Assembly (NCBI GenBank): GCA_027603065.1
Contig: JADGJP010000003.1
Span: 892,417-956,416 of the forward strand
Origin: Geranomyces variabilis
Lineage: Eukaryota > Chytridiomycota > Chytridiomycetes > Spizellomycetales > Powellomycetaceae
Direction of reading: 5' to 3'
Length of the DNA: 64,000 nt
Shown here piece after piece: positions 31,559-42,684 of this stretch (position 1 is the first letter of the stretch; every line of letters starts with the position of its first letter). The position numbers and the translations under genes were made by a program. Below the pieces are notes generated by a model. The model searched no databases and was not told where the DNA came from. It saw nothing but the letters and a program-made list of their open reading frames with translations.

Positions 31559-34500
31559 CTACCCCGCCCCGCCTCTTGCCCCGCGACCCATGCCTAGGAC
31601 GCTCCCTCGGAGATCGTCCGGGAGCACTGCAACAAGTCGCTGCAGCTGCATCTTCAACTGCGCATACTGCGCGGGTGTCGGCACCACACCGCCCATGACG
31701 CTCACGGGACCCGGAGAGCTAGGCGCTGGTGCCGTCGCGCAGAGCGTTGACGCCCATCCGGCGTCAGCTGCTCCCGTAGACAGATCCAAATACGCTGACG
31801 AAAGACGCGAGGTGATGGATGGCCGCGCGACGGGTGGCGGAGGCCGCGGGGTGGTGGTTGATGCCGCTGGCGTGGTCGACACGCTCGCCGGCGTCAATGA
31901 ACTGGTGGAAGATGACGCTTGTGATCCCGCAGTAATGGAGGCGGTGGCGGCAAAATACGGCGCATATTTCACAACCTCGTCACGGACGCGAAGAATCAAA
32001 TCAACGCATTCGATGTCTCCAGCGCCGCTGCCGCGTCTCACAGGTGACCTCCTGGACGGACTGCGTGCCACATCGCCAAGTCTCTCACGCGCCCAGGCGT
32101 CCACATCGTGAGTGCACAATACCGCAATGTAGCGTCGCCGCCAATCGCGAAAGACATCCTCGGTCCGATGTTGCAGCCAAGCAGCGAAATTTGGTGAAAG
32201 GAGAAATGCTCTGTACAAATCCTTCAGCGGGCGTTTGGTTGCGACCGGGAGAAAGCTTTGCTTTCCCGCCGTTAGACCATCCACCAATTCAAGAAATGAC
32301 TCTTGCCGAAACGGGCGGATCTCAGGCCGCGCGCGAATATTGGACAAGGTCATCGTTTGCGAGTTACCGACTACCAGTGTCTGGAAATACTTATTCAATG
32401 GCTGAATAAAACGCTCGGTAAGATCCATGAAATGTCGGCGGAGCATGTTGTTTAGGATGTGCGTCGGCTTCCCTCGTATCGCGGCCTCCACAACCTCCTT
32501 AATCAGGGCGCGGTCTTTGTGTAAGAATGGCTTGTGCTTGCAAGTAATACTCTCGATCCGCACACCGTCGGGTGCAGGCGCGCGATGATGTTTCTGATGT
32601 AGCGGTGCGGAGCGATTTGATGTCCCGTTGGACGGTGGTGGTAAGGTTTTTGATGCCTTTGATGAAAAAGGGGACAAAAGGCCACTCTTGCTTGGTGGGG
32701 AGAAGGCGTTTATGTTTGGTGGCGGATTTGAAAGACGGGAGCGCCTGAAGTACAACAAGGGTCAGCCCGGGTGCTTCACGTGGGATGATAATCCAGCGGA
32801 CATACGGAGAGGCAGCACCAAGTGCGTTCGTTGGTGGAGCTTCCGAAGACGGGCAGGGAACATGTTTCGCTGCCCGCAGAACATGCGGCCAATGTTCAAG
32901 GACTTTTGTGAATACTGGATTCGTCACACCTAATATGGTGGCGGTAGTGGGCAGCTGTGCCTTTGTTAATATAGAAATCGCCTTATGACCAGCTCAGCAG
33001 GTTCGGCTTCTTTACCCGTTGTCTATTTGCAATTCCCTTGAAGTCAGAATCTTGAATGGTAAAATAAGGTCGGAAGTCTCCGCCAAATGGTATCTGATGG
33101 CGTCCGAAAGCGACTTTTAAAGGACCGTCGGGCAACTGACAAAACCAGTGATATGCGGCTGCTTACCGGTTTCAGCAGCTCAACAAGCCCCCAAATTATG
33201 TCGCTGCACGCCTGCGGCGTCTCAGCCACAACCAAGAGAGACTGCCCAACCAGAAGCAGCTCCCAGGCTGTCCACATTAGTTCAAGCGAGCCATCAAAAA
33301 GCTCGTAAAATCGTCCCGCAGTGCAATTCGTTGCCGCTGGCGGGTCGGTGGCTCCGGGACAACCTTTCGGTGGGCCATCCATGAGCTGGGCAAACCGTGC
33401 ATTTGGCGGAAAGGAGTATTGCGTTGCGGTCCCGAGAAATGGTAGAGATATTGGTATCGGTATATAGGTGGTTTCGGACGAGAGGGTACATGGAGGTGGC
33501 GGCCTGAATAGCAACGGCTTATTAAGCACCCACTGTCTTTGCAAGTTCTAGCAAAGTCCCAACTCATGAGAGATGACTTACCAGGCCGCAATATCAAAAC
33601 ATGCGGTTTCCAGCAGCGTTTTAGCGACCGAGCTGACCGACGCATAAGATAAATCCGAGGACATGGTTATAGCCCGGCGGTCCTCGTAAAGAGAGTCCAT
33701 GTACGCGGGGCCAAGCGTCGCAATCAAATCCAAAAAAAGGCCGGGCCAAGGATGTGGGGACAGTATAACAAGCGACTTTTGAAAATAACCTCGCCGTAAT
33801 TGCGTGTCTCGTTGTTGCCGAAAGAAAACATATCCATAGGTGTGTCCATCCGTATCCACAGGCAAACCAGCGCCGGGATGCAAAGTGTCCACTCCAGTGG
33901 CACCCGCCACGTTCCCTCGGGCGGGTGAGGATGCGAGAGAAGCTCCATTCACATCCGCAAGAGGTGGCCGCTGCTGTTTTCTGTACAGCTCTGTTGTGAA
34001 GTGGCCACTCCGCATCCGAAAGGTGAAGCGGCTATCTCCAACATGAGAAGTAGAGTTTGAATCCGGAAACGCAGAGAACGCAATGTTTTTTCTCTCATCC
34101 TCGGAAAAATCGATTGGCGGGTATACGCATTCGAGCGCTTGGCCCGTGTCAAGATCAAAGGTAACGACGCATATGCAAAGAATCCATTGCCAAAACATGC
34201 GGAGATTCAGAGAAAGGAGTGCATAGTCCATTGGATTTGGAGACACCAGCGCGCCAGCGGGAGAAAGTGGTGACCGAAAGTTTGTAAGGAGCGTATGTTG
34301 CGGCGACGGCAAGGGCGGCGGGAGATGTAATGGCGTAGGAAAGTTGGTGTGTCTGGATGGGACGGCATTTGCGGATGAGTTTTTTTCGCCAGCATTCGCA
34401 GCTGGCAGCTCCCCCTCGGAGGCCGTGCTGTAGTTGGATGCCGTGTCGTCCGAGGTGCGTAATTCGCCGTGCAGCGCATCCTCCGATTCTTCACGAATAA

Positions 34501-34753
34501 CTCCCTTCGTCGCCACAAGCTCCCTCTTTCTTTCCTCCACAGATGATAACCGTACGGCATGCGCACCGTTGCGCGGCGACGGCACTTGTGGCGGCGTCCA
34601 CGTACGGGCAGCTGCTCCCGTACTGATTGCGTTTGGTGGAGACAGAGAGGCAACAGATGCCTCATCAGAAAGATCGCACGGCGCCGAATCTGTGCGGACC
34701 ATAGTGCGCCGCCTTTGCATGGCGGGGCGTGCCGGACTCGCTGGTTCCGACAT
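31559..34753 (-). CDS. DENND6: DENN-domain Rab exchange factor of the DENND6 family
   Basis: Guanine nucleotide exchange factor for endosomal Rab GTPases. Exons 34753-33582, 33503-33167, 33093-33016, 32954 to about 32676, and about 32593-31559. The N-terminus is a Ser/Pro-rich extension, then the uDENN start WQWILCICVVTFDLDTGQ, YPPIDFSEDE and FPDSNSTSHVGD. The middle has AAWPPPPC, FRPYFTIQDSDF and TILGVTNPVFTKVLEHWPH. The C-terminus has KHKPFLHKDRALIKE, LRRHFMDLTERFIQPLNKYF and FLLSPNFAAWLQHR, all DENND6/FAM116 hallmarks. The first three junctions are clean. Junction 4 is inferred: only a weak GTCCCC donor allows frame closure. A Ser/Thr/Ala/Pro-rich C-terminal tail (about 130 residues) is unusual for the family. 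Total about 966 residues. Confidence 0.85.
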
Positions 34754-35411
34754 GATGGCTCGCGCCACTAATTTGCGCGAGGTCTTGCAAAGACCGTCTC
34801 ACAGCGGTAGCACTCACGAAAACCTGAACTGCAGCGAACGGTGAAGCACACGGTTGCAGATTGAAAACGATTCGGTAGCAACGGGAGGAAATTCAGGTAG
34901 TCCACGTCGTTCGTCGGCAGCTTGCGAGAAGTTTCTAGCGACACTTGAGACAAAAAAAATCAAAATTCCTTGACACTGCAAGAGGCAGTCTCTGGCGATA
35001 CAGAAGGGAAGTGCTCAGAGTCGCGAGCACTACACTGCGATACGGGACTGTCGCAACTGTGGATGGCGCGATGGGCGAATGCCCGAAATGCCAAAAAGCG
35101 TTGAGCTCATCGCGGTGGGGACCGTGACACATACAAGCCACCCGCCTCCCGGCGCCTTTCCCGGCGATCGGCCCGCTGTCGAAAACAGAACGAACCACTG
35201 TCGATGCAACACCATTAACACTAGGCAACGGGGGGCTGGCACGGTGGCAAATGCTTTGGCCTCGCCGACGAACGCTGTGTGAGGCTGTCGATTGAGCAAC
35301 ACACGGAAGAAATGTTTGATCTTCAGTGCATTAGCGCGTCGTTTTTTCCTTTTTTTACTCCTGCGAGTTTCTAGTCATTTGGACGGTCAACATAATACAG
35401 CTTGAGCCAGT
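34754..35411. other. Region upstream of DENND6, unassigned
   Basis: About 660 bp. Several short open frames exist, including one on the + strand (34945-35127) with a CPKC pair near its end, but none shows convincing coding structure. A T-rich stretch lies at 35338-35360. Confidence 0.3.
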
Positions 35412-35672
35412 ATGAATGGGCACCGCTTACAGAAAATTGACGACATGAAAGTGCTTATGATTAACCTTTCAAACGTGTTTGTGCGCAGGGTTTCAAAGAT
35501 TTCGGACACGAGTGCGGCATGGGACTCGCAGGCCGCGTCATACAAATCGAGACAGTTCGTTCGCGGACATCTGCAGGAGGATACACCGCAGCTTGCAAGC
35601 CTACTTGCGCATCCATCAGTCTCCTCAGGCAAAAGTGAACCCGACCAAAAAAGAAAGACCCACTGCGACTAG
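35412..35672 (+). CDS. Possible small gene, unassigned
   Basis: Weak candidate: an 86-codon frame starting at an ATG, hydrophilic, Ser/Gln-rich, ending KRKTHCD. The overlapping frame 35479-35706 is also open and ends in RAGQQQ, and a frame change at an internal CAG is possible, so the coding frame, if any, is unclear. No family was recognised. It lies between DENND6 and the 3' end of the V-ATPase gene. Confidence 0.25.
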   Translation: MNGHRLQKIDDMKVLMINLSNVFVRRVSKISDTSAAWDSQAASYKSRQFVRGHLQEDTPQLASLLAHPSVSSGKSEPDQKRKTHCD

Positions 35673-35979
35673 AGTCAGCCAGTCTCGCGCTGGACAGCAA
35701 CAGTAAATGATGATGCCTCTCATCAACTACGGACAGCAAGTCGTTACCACCATTGCAGGTCTATCAGGCAACGGGATCCGATCTACATATGGCGCCTGCG
35801 AGGATATCAATGCTTCAGACGGGAGCCTAAGCGAACGCATAGTTTGTACTCGCCGGCACGTTGCGGCAATTGGATTTAGCATATTAAGAGTACATGATGT
35901 TGGAATGCTATACGTGGCTTCGCCATATGCATTTGTCCGCGCGGCAAGAGTACATGACGGGTTTCGCTACGAGTCGTTT

Positions 35980-37040
35980 TCAGCTTATTTCGAAATCCCG
36001 GACCTTCGAAGTCATCAATAGTCCGATGATGAGACCGAATAGCCCAATGATGGAGCCAAAGATCTCAATCACCAGAACTTTGACGAACAGCACGGGGTCT
36101 GCGGCATCAGCAATGGCGCACGTAGACCCAGTGATGCCAACTGCAATTCCACAGAACAAGTTTGAGAACCCGACTGTGAGACCAGCCCAGAATAGCGCGT
36201 ATCCTGGAATCACGATAGAAGGACGATTAGGCGCAGGAAAAACGCATAGTAACTTGGCATTGCTAAGCGTACCCGAGAAGTACGCGGACTTTGGCCACGT
36301 CGCACCCTCTGGAAGCTCCGCGTCGTTAAGCTTTGAAGAAAACACAATGGCGATAATGAGACCGTAAATCGCAACTACTTCGCAGAAAATGATGCTGCAA
36401 ATTCAAAAACCGGTCAGCTTCACTTTACGAGGGACAAAAAAGTCTTCAAATTCATACCTGATCAAGTTTTTTGTCCGGATACGCGGAGCGCGGACTGCCG
36501 CGCCCAGCAGACTAGATCCCGTTGCATAGATACCCCTAAGTGACCAAAATGTTTTCTTAATATGACCGATCGTCCTAACGCCTAGCGGATCTCGGAATAT
36601 CGAGAGGCGTACCACGCGGCGCCGACAACGCTGAGACCAACGGTCAGGGTGGTGCCGAGCAGGGCCCACATGTACGGAGACGTTTCCGTTAAGAACCGAC
36701 CGACATTGAACTGCTCGCCGTTGCCGGTGAAAAGCAAGTTGAGAAACACAAAGAGCGCGAACGCGCCGATAAGGTACGAGATGTACGCCGGCTTTGAATA
36801 GTAAAACATCTTGACGAATCTATTCTCGACTGTAGGCGGCGGCGTGGGATGCGGATCGTCAAGCGAGTTGGAAGGGGAAAGTACGGATCGGTGACGGTTT
36901 CGAGAATTTGTCAGAAAAGGGTTGTAACCGGATGCCGAGGGCGAAGGGCGGTAAGCGGATGTGGGCAGGAGCGGGTATACCGAGTCGTCGTCGTCGTCAA
37001 GAGGAGTTGAGTTTCCAGAGGTACGTCCTCTTCTCAACAT
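35980..37040 (-). CDS. VMA16: V-type ATPase proteolipid subunit c''
   Basis: Membrane rotor subunit of the vacuolar proton pump. Exons 37040-36613, 36535-36458, 36394-36273 and 36203-35980 give 283 residues. The conserved part has five membrane helices, including [29 protein letters not shown], the essential buried Glu in [12 protein letters not shown], and [12 protein letters not shown] with [12 protein letters not shown] near the end. The 69-nt third intron is a multiple of three, so an unspliced read stays open but inserts 23 residues in a tightly packed helix hairpin. The N-terminal 85 residues before the first helix (Ser/Pro-rich, with an acidic DDDDD patch) are an extension not present in yeast Vma16 (213 residues). 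It is divergent from the GLTP gene. Confidence 0.9.
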
Positions 37041-37280
37041 GTGCCAGCCGAGCGGGGACCTGAGTGTGCGTCAATACAAAGTTGCGCACTGTGTCTGCCT
37101 GTCTGCCGGTTGGTGGGTCCTCTGCGAATGAACAGAAAGAACAGCGGGGATGAGCGCTGCAGCCGGTCCGTGTCATCATTGGCCTCATTGGACGCGCCCC
37201 GTTAAGACATCTTTCCCGGCCGCAGCCTTGACCATCTTATACACCAACTTCCTACAGCCTTCTCCGCGCAACTTTGAGCA
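37041..37280. promoter_or_regulatory. Bidirectional promoter between VMA16 and GLTP
   Basis: A 240-bp region separates the two start codons and must hold both promoters. No TATA box stands out. The + strand is pyrimidine-rich before the GLTP start. Confidence 0.4.
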
Positions 37281-38084
37281 ATGCCAGACTTCTTCGAAAC
37301 CATGCAGCGCTCGTACGTCGACGTGCCTGTCGGCGCGAACGCTTACATTGAGGTCCAGCCTTTCCTCGAGGCAACCGAGTCGCTCACGAAGCTATTCGGT
37401 ATGTCAAAGGAACAGTGCGGAAGCCTCAGACTTATTATATTTGGAGACGCAACTGATGGCAAGCTGCTTTCCAGACTCAATGGGAGCTGCTTTTGGACCG
37501 GTCAAGAGCGACCTTCTCGGAAACATTGCCGTAGGTGGCGCCTTGAAACACAGGCGCTCTGAGCTCACAGTCGCTTATGCCCCGCAAACGTATAGAAAAT
37601 CCGCACCAGATACACAGAGAACCCTGCAAAGAACGCAACTCTGCAGGAGCTTGTCATTACCGAGCGCGCGGAAGGCAAGAAGACCGCCACCGAAGGTCTC
37701 CTGTGGCTCAAGCGCGGCCTCGAGTTTACTTCCAAGGGTCTCCGCCGCAACCTCGACGACAAGAACGAAGAGTTGAATGTTTCTTTTAACAAGGCGTATG
37801 AGGCCACCCTGTCGAAGCACCACAGCTTCATGGTTCGGCCCGTGTTTGCTGTACGTTTTGACACGGAGCGCCGTTGAGTGAGCGCGAGGCTTGCCAGACT
37901 AACATGTAGTTTTGCCTGCCAGCTTGCTATGAAAGCTTGTCCCTACCGGAAAGACTTCTACGCACGTCTCGGTTCTGACGAGACCAAGGTCTACGCTGAT
38001 ATGGAAAAGTGGCTCTCCTCTCTGGAGCGGATTGTGGGAACTCTCAACACATTCTACACGCAAGGAGGGTATGAGAAGGTGTAG
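37281..38084 (+). CDS. GLTP: Glycolipid transfer protein (GLTP fold)
   Basis: Cytosolic carrier moving glycosphingolipids or ceramide phosphates between membranes. Exons 37281-37398, 37475-37530, 37596-37850 and 37923-38084 give 196 residues, typical for the fold (human GLTP 209). Headgroup-site residues are present: Asp, Asn and Lys in KSDLLGNIAKI, and the stacking Trp in GLLWLKRGLEF. The later helix YEATLSKHHSFMVRPVF and the conserved ACPYRKDF are also there. The last helix ends GGYEKV. All junctions close in frame. Which lipid is bound cannot be read from sequence alone. Confidence 0.92.
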
Positions 38085-38897
38085 ATGGTGGACAGTATGT
38101 TACGTCTAGCCGCTGGGCGTCATTTCTGCTGTCGCTGCGAATCGGACGCCCCTCCTATAGCTTTGTTTTTGCTATAAAGTTTGGCGTACTCAAATTTCAA
38201 ATGTGGCCTTGCTGTTCCTCCTTATCCACCATGGAGCATCCGTGCCTGGGCGACGATTTGGTCAGCTCCTCGGCCTATCACCGCTGCCAGTTGACAGAGT
38301 CCGGTCGTTGTTTTTTTTTTTTGGCCTCCTGCGCACACATCGCCGCACGCTCCAGGAGCAAAAAGTTTCTCCGTTCGCATGACTCCGAATCTGGTAGCAA
38401 AGCGGAAAGTTTTGGGGACCGTGTGCGCCGGAAGGTTTGGAAACGTTTGCGCCGAGCCTCTATCAGCTACGCGGTGGCTTTACCGCACTAATAGGTGCAC
38501 TTCAGATAGTAACCACCAAGCCCAGGCTGGGCGTATTTTTCCGGGGTGGACGAATACTTTGGCGCCCACGCCTGTTGGTGAACATAAAATTTATGGCCTA
38601 AGTAATAGTAACAGACCTTCAGCCTGTCAGGTCCCGACCGGCGCGAAATTATACTAATAACGCCACCCGCCGTATGAGAAAGTCGGAGTTGCAAACAACA
38701 AGGAGCCTCCGAGTCCCCCGTGACTCACCACTGAATCCATGAGCCACACAAGCGGTATGCATATATAGACCGGCTCCCTCATCCCCGGCAACTCCGCCGG
38801 CGATTGTGATCCAAACGAAGCTGTCAACTTTCTATCGTCTTTCCCTAGCCTTCATAATCCATTTACCTCCGGCACTGGTTTTGTCTGAATCGCTAAA
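38085..38897. other. Large intergenic region with TATA-like element
   Basis: An 813-bp gap. It contains a T10-plus tract near 38313, a TGACTCA site (38721-38727) and a TATATA element at about 38760-38767, the latter about 130 bp before the next start codon. No RNA gene or coding exon was recognised. Confidence 0.45.
38758..38768 (+). promoter_or_regulatory. Probable TATA box of the seven-helix gene
   Basis: The string GCATATATAGA lies about 130 bp upstream of the ATG at 38898, a plausible position for a fungal TATA box given a leader of roughly 100 nt. Confidence 0.4.
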
Positions 38898-40294
38898 ATG
38901 GTGACAATCACGCCGCCGCCCGCAAACTTTTCGGCAGCGTGCGTGACCGGATACCTTGCCCTTACGAAGTCACAAAATGCGGCAGACGGCGTTGCCTTCT
39001 GCACCGAGCAGTTTAAACTTTACACGGCGAGCGTAGCAGACACTATATCGAATGCTTTTGGCGGACCAGCCCTAGTATTAGGCGCTTGCTGGCCATTCTT
39101 GATGGTCAGCCTTCTCATCTCGATTTCGAGACTCATCAAGATTATCAACGCCCGATCTGTGTTTCTGGTGATCAGCTCGCTCGGAAATGCGGTCTTTGTG
39201 CTGGCGGTGGCCTACGCCTTGCACAGCTCCAACTCCAATTTTCTGGCATCTGATCAAGCTGGTCTCGTTGGCCTTGTTATTATGCTCGTAGGTCACATGA
39301 AGGGTTGCTTACAAGCTGGTGCGCTCAGAACTAAAGAGACGGCGTTTACTAGATTTTCGTTTGCATGGCCGGGGTAGTACGCTTTGCGCACGTAATCACT
39401 AAGACACGATACCGGAATATGTTCCTCCGCGGCATGTGCGCCGGCTATTTACTTTACGGAGGGTTTCTCGCTTGGCAGGCCGGAAAAGAGATTGCCGACG
39501 CACCCGTCTATCCGACCATTTTCTCCCAGCGTTTCGTTTTCTTGTTTTTGATTCCAGTGGTCGTATATTTACTGGGCGGACTGTTTTGTTTTTCATGGAA
39601 CCTGCCCTCAGCGAGAAGCACAGCTGTCTCATCGGGGGCAACTTCAGGAGCGGAGCAGCCTTTCGCTATGCTGAGGACTCTACGACTTGTGAACGATGTT
39701 ATGATGGGAATCATCTTGGCTGTCTGCATATCGCAACTCGGCGTGGCCTTTCCGGTGCGGAGTAAGTGACAATTCGTGCTGCTACGGGATCTGTCGGCCG
39801 CAGACACCAGCTCACTTATCATCATTCTTTCATTAGAAACAACTTACAACAACTCGGTCGTATGCCTGCACGTCTCAATTCTCCTCTTCATTGAGAACAT
39901 ATTCGAGACCGTGACGAATGCTCTTCGCGGGCGAGGAGTCTTCTCGCAGCCCTCTGAGCTGTCCACTTTTTCACGCCAACACCCACACCCTTATCAAAAC
40001 ACGTCGACAACTAGTTATCCACCCGGCGCTGGTGGCCCCAGCGGGAAGGTCGTGCCGGAGCCCGCAGGTGGCTCGTCGTCCAAAGTAGGGCCTGCCGGCT
40101 CCTATATCGGGAGGGAGTCGTGGGCTTTTAAGGGCCAAGAGCCGGGTTATGGAACAGCGGGACCGAGCTATCCTCCGCAAGGCAGAAGTTACGACGGGCC
40201 CTCACAAGGCAGGAGTTACGACTCGCCCAATTATCCTCCCAATTACCCTCCAGCAAGGAGCTATGAACGGCCGTCCGGGAGCAGAGGCGGATAA
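38898..40294 (+). CDS. Unassigned seven-helix membrane protein with Tyr/Pro/Gly-rich tail
   Basis: Not recognised by family. Exons 38898-39287, 39404-39761 and 39837-40294 join in phases 0 and 1 to give 401 residues. About seven hydrophobic segments can be counted: around residues 50-78, 87-107, 120-130 (cut by the first junction), 137-155, 167-190, 218-240 and 253-270. A short soluble N-terminus with two cysteines and a long hydrophilic C-tail flank them. The tail is rich in Ser, Pro, Gly and Tyr with the repeated pieces QGRSYD and NYPPNYPP. The topology resembles fungal GPCR-like proteins but no diagnostic motif was found. The acceptor of intron 1 is inferred; one earlier candidate changes frame. 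Confidence 0.72.
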
Positions 40295-40326
40295 AAACAA
40301 CATTTAATATAAATATCAAATGCGTT

Positions 40327-40533
40327 TTAATGCTGCAAAGAGAGGTCAACGGGTGTAGGTTGAAGAAAAACTTCGACAGCTTGTGCCAATGCGCAGCGTG
40401 CAATAGTGCGTGGGATGACTCTTCGCTGCTTGCGTAATGCTGACAAGCGATCGATGTCCAAATCGACAACATCCTCCGCCCCGTTCGGCTCTGCCTTGTG
40501 GTGGCCATCTTCGATAAAATCCCCGCTGCCAAC
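40327..40533 (-). CDS. Open frame lacking an ATG; possible terminal exon on the minus strand
   Basis: A 69-codon open frame without a start ends in a TAA. Its translation is protein-like, hydrophilic then amphipathic (DLDIDRLSALRKQRR and ARCALAQAVEVFLQ), and a TTGGCAG acceptor-like site stands at its upstream side (exon from about 40525). It sits between two + strand genes, in the 5' region of PDB1. If real it would be the last exon of a gene whose earlier exons overlap PDB1 on the opposite strand, or a gene with a start lost. No family was recognised. Confidence 0.3.
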   Translation of the reverse strand, partial: VGSGDFIEDGHHKAEPNGAEDVVDLDIDRLSALRKQRRVIPRTIARCALAQAVEVFLQPTPVDLSLQH

Positions 40534-40608
40534 TTAGACGTCCGCCCCACTACTGCTCAGGGGTTTCCGAGCGTCGCATTCCTTCACTCCCGCACACGAT
40601 CACTCATA

Positions 40609-42092
40609 ATGTCATCCTTCTTTGGGCTGCGTGCCCTTGCGCGTCGTCCGGCAACGGCCTTGCGCTTTTCATCCACACCCTTCCGCGCAATGGCCTCATC
40701 CTCCGGCAACCAGGTAAAGCGTTGTTGCCGCATGGTGTTCGCGAGCAGCAGTATCTGGCGAGTCTGATGCTCTTGCTGTCTTGCGGAAAAAAATCTTATC
40801 CAAAAACGTGCGCTGTTTTGACCGCACTCCGTCCTACAGTTGACAGTGCGTGAAGCGCTTAACCAGGCAATGGACGAGGAGATGAAGAAGGACAAGACAG
40901 TGTTTTTGCTTGGCGAGGAGGTCGCGCAATACAACGGCGCCTACAAAGTATGGATTTCCGCGATGTTGGTTGTGCATGTTCTTCAGTTGTTGGTATTTAT
41001 CGCGCTGCTTTTAGGTCTCCAAAGGTCTGCTGGACAAATACGGACCGGACCGTGTTATCGACACGCCGATTACTGAGATGGGATTTGCTGGACTGGCTGT
41101 CGGAGCAGCTATGGCTGGCCTCAAGCCAATTTGCGAGTTCATGACGTTTAACTTTGCCATGCAGGTAGGCAAGCGCAGGCGTGTGTCAGGGCGTTTTGCG
41201 AAGCGTGCTTGGACAGAATATGCATTGTCAAAATGAACTTTAGTACTAACAGATTTTTTTTTTTTCCGCAGGCAATTGACCACATTGTGAACTCGGCCGC
41301 GAAGACGCGGTACATGTCAGGTGGCATGGTGAACGTGCCGATCGTTTTCCGGGGACCCAACGGCGCTGCGGCGGGTGTCGCAGCACAGCACTCGCAGGAT
41401 TACGCGGCGTGGTACGGACAGATTCCCGGCCTGAAGGTCGTGAGCCCATGGAGTGCCGAGGACGCAAAGGGTCTGATGAAGGCGGCGATCCGGGATCCTG
41501 ACCCGGTTGTCGTGTTGGAAAACGAGATTATGTACGGACAGACTTTTGAGGTGTCTGACGAGGTCATGAAGGACGACTTTGTGCTTCCCATCGGAAAGGC
41601 AAAAGTGGAGCGGGAAGGAACGGACGTGACAGTCGTGGCGCACTCGCGGGCCGTGGGCCAGAGTCTTGAGGTTGCGGCGGCGCTGGAGAAGCAGGGTATC
41701 AGCGTCGAGGTGATCAACCTCCGCTCCATTCGCCCGCTGGATATCGACACGGTCATCAAGTCGGTCAAGAAGACCAACCACCTGGTCACAGTGGAGGGCG
41801 GTTTCCCGCAATACAGCGTTGGTTCGGAGATTTGCGCGCAAATCATGGAGAGTGAGTTCACACTGGCGGAATCAACTTGGTTGTGAGGTTTGCATACGGG
41901 AGCTGACTTTCTCTTTTGTTTACTTCTTCCTGATTAGGCGACGCATTCGACCACCTTGATGCCCCAGTTGCGCGTGTCACTGGCGCTGACATCCCAACTC
42001 CATATGCCAAGAACCTTGAGGACCTTGCATTCCCGCGCCTCGAATCGATCGAGAAGACAATTCGAGCGACCGTCAACAAGAGCAAGAAGTAG
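40609..42092 (+). CDS. PDB1: Pyruvate dehydrogenase E1 component subunit beta
   Basis: Mitochondrial enzyme subunit; with E1 alpha it decarboxylates pyruvate using thiamine diphosphate. Exons 40609-40713, 40840-40947, 41015-41164, 41272-41851 and 41938-42092 give 365 residues. The first exon is an Arg/Ser-rich mitochondrial presequence. The mature part starts [15 protein letters not shown] and includes [46 protein letters not shown] and [17 protein letters not shown]. The C-terminal domain has [12 protein letters not shown] and [16 protein letters not shown]. Length and order fit yeast Pdb1 (366). The final exon joins after IMES to give [17 protein letters not shown]. Confidence 0.96.
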
Positions 42093-42684
42093 AGTAATTA
42101 GCCTCTTTATTTTTTTTTCTCTGCGTTTTACCATGTAGCCCTCCCTCCCCCACATGCATGTGCCCTTTTGCAAAAACATACACCGCCATCCTATCTGTTG
42201 CTGCGTTTTTTTTTGTCTAAGGAAACTTGAGGCGGATACCTGGCGCGGTGGGGTTTAAACATGACGCGTCCCGTGGTCTCCGTCCCTGCCTCCCACTGCA
42301 CCTCTAAACCGCCTTGTCCTTCGTAGCCTCTTCCTTTAAAGCACTGCTTCGTGATTGTAGCCCGGCCCCTTTGCAACTCCGCCCTCTCTGCCAACGCTAC
42401 CGCGTCTTACTCCCACTTTTCGCCGATTTCCGACCAGTCCGGCCATCTTGAGGTTCGACCAAGATTTATGTTGAGCCAAACGCTGAGCTCGACGGTCGCT
42501 TCGCTGCCTGCGGAGCCACATACTCACGCAAGCTCGTATACTTGCAGGAGATCTCCGGCTGATTATACCAGCTTTTGCCACTCGTATCTTTTCCTGCGTA
42601 CTGTTCAGTCGTGCGTGCGTACCCTGTACCGAGCTTCCTTCCCACTTTTTATTTTTCCCTTCCGCCTACAACAAAAACACCGCG
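42093..42684. other. Intergenic region before ENSA
   Basis: A 592-bp gap. It is strongly pyrimidine-rich on the + strand in its second half, a pattern seen ahead of several starts here. A T9 tract occurs near 42206. No exon was recognised. Confidence 0.4.

Noticed and set aside
35461-35739. Minus-strand frame near the VMA16 3' flank
   Set aside because: Composition and position match an antisense shadow of the weak plus-strand candidate; no splice or family support.
36204-36272. Uninterrupted third exon of VMA16
   Set aside because: The 69-nt intron keeps frame, but splicing restores the continuous SGYALFWAG segment conserved in c'' subunits.
41317-41841. Minus-strand frame opposite PDB1
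   Set aside because: Shadow of a long, highly conserved coding exon.
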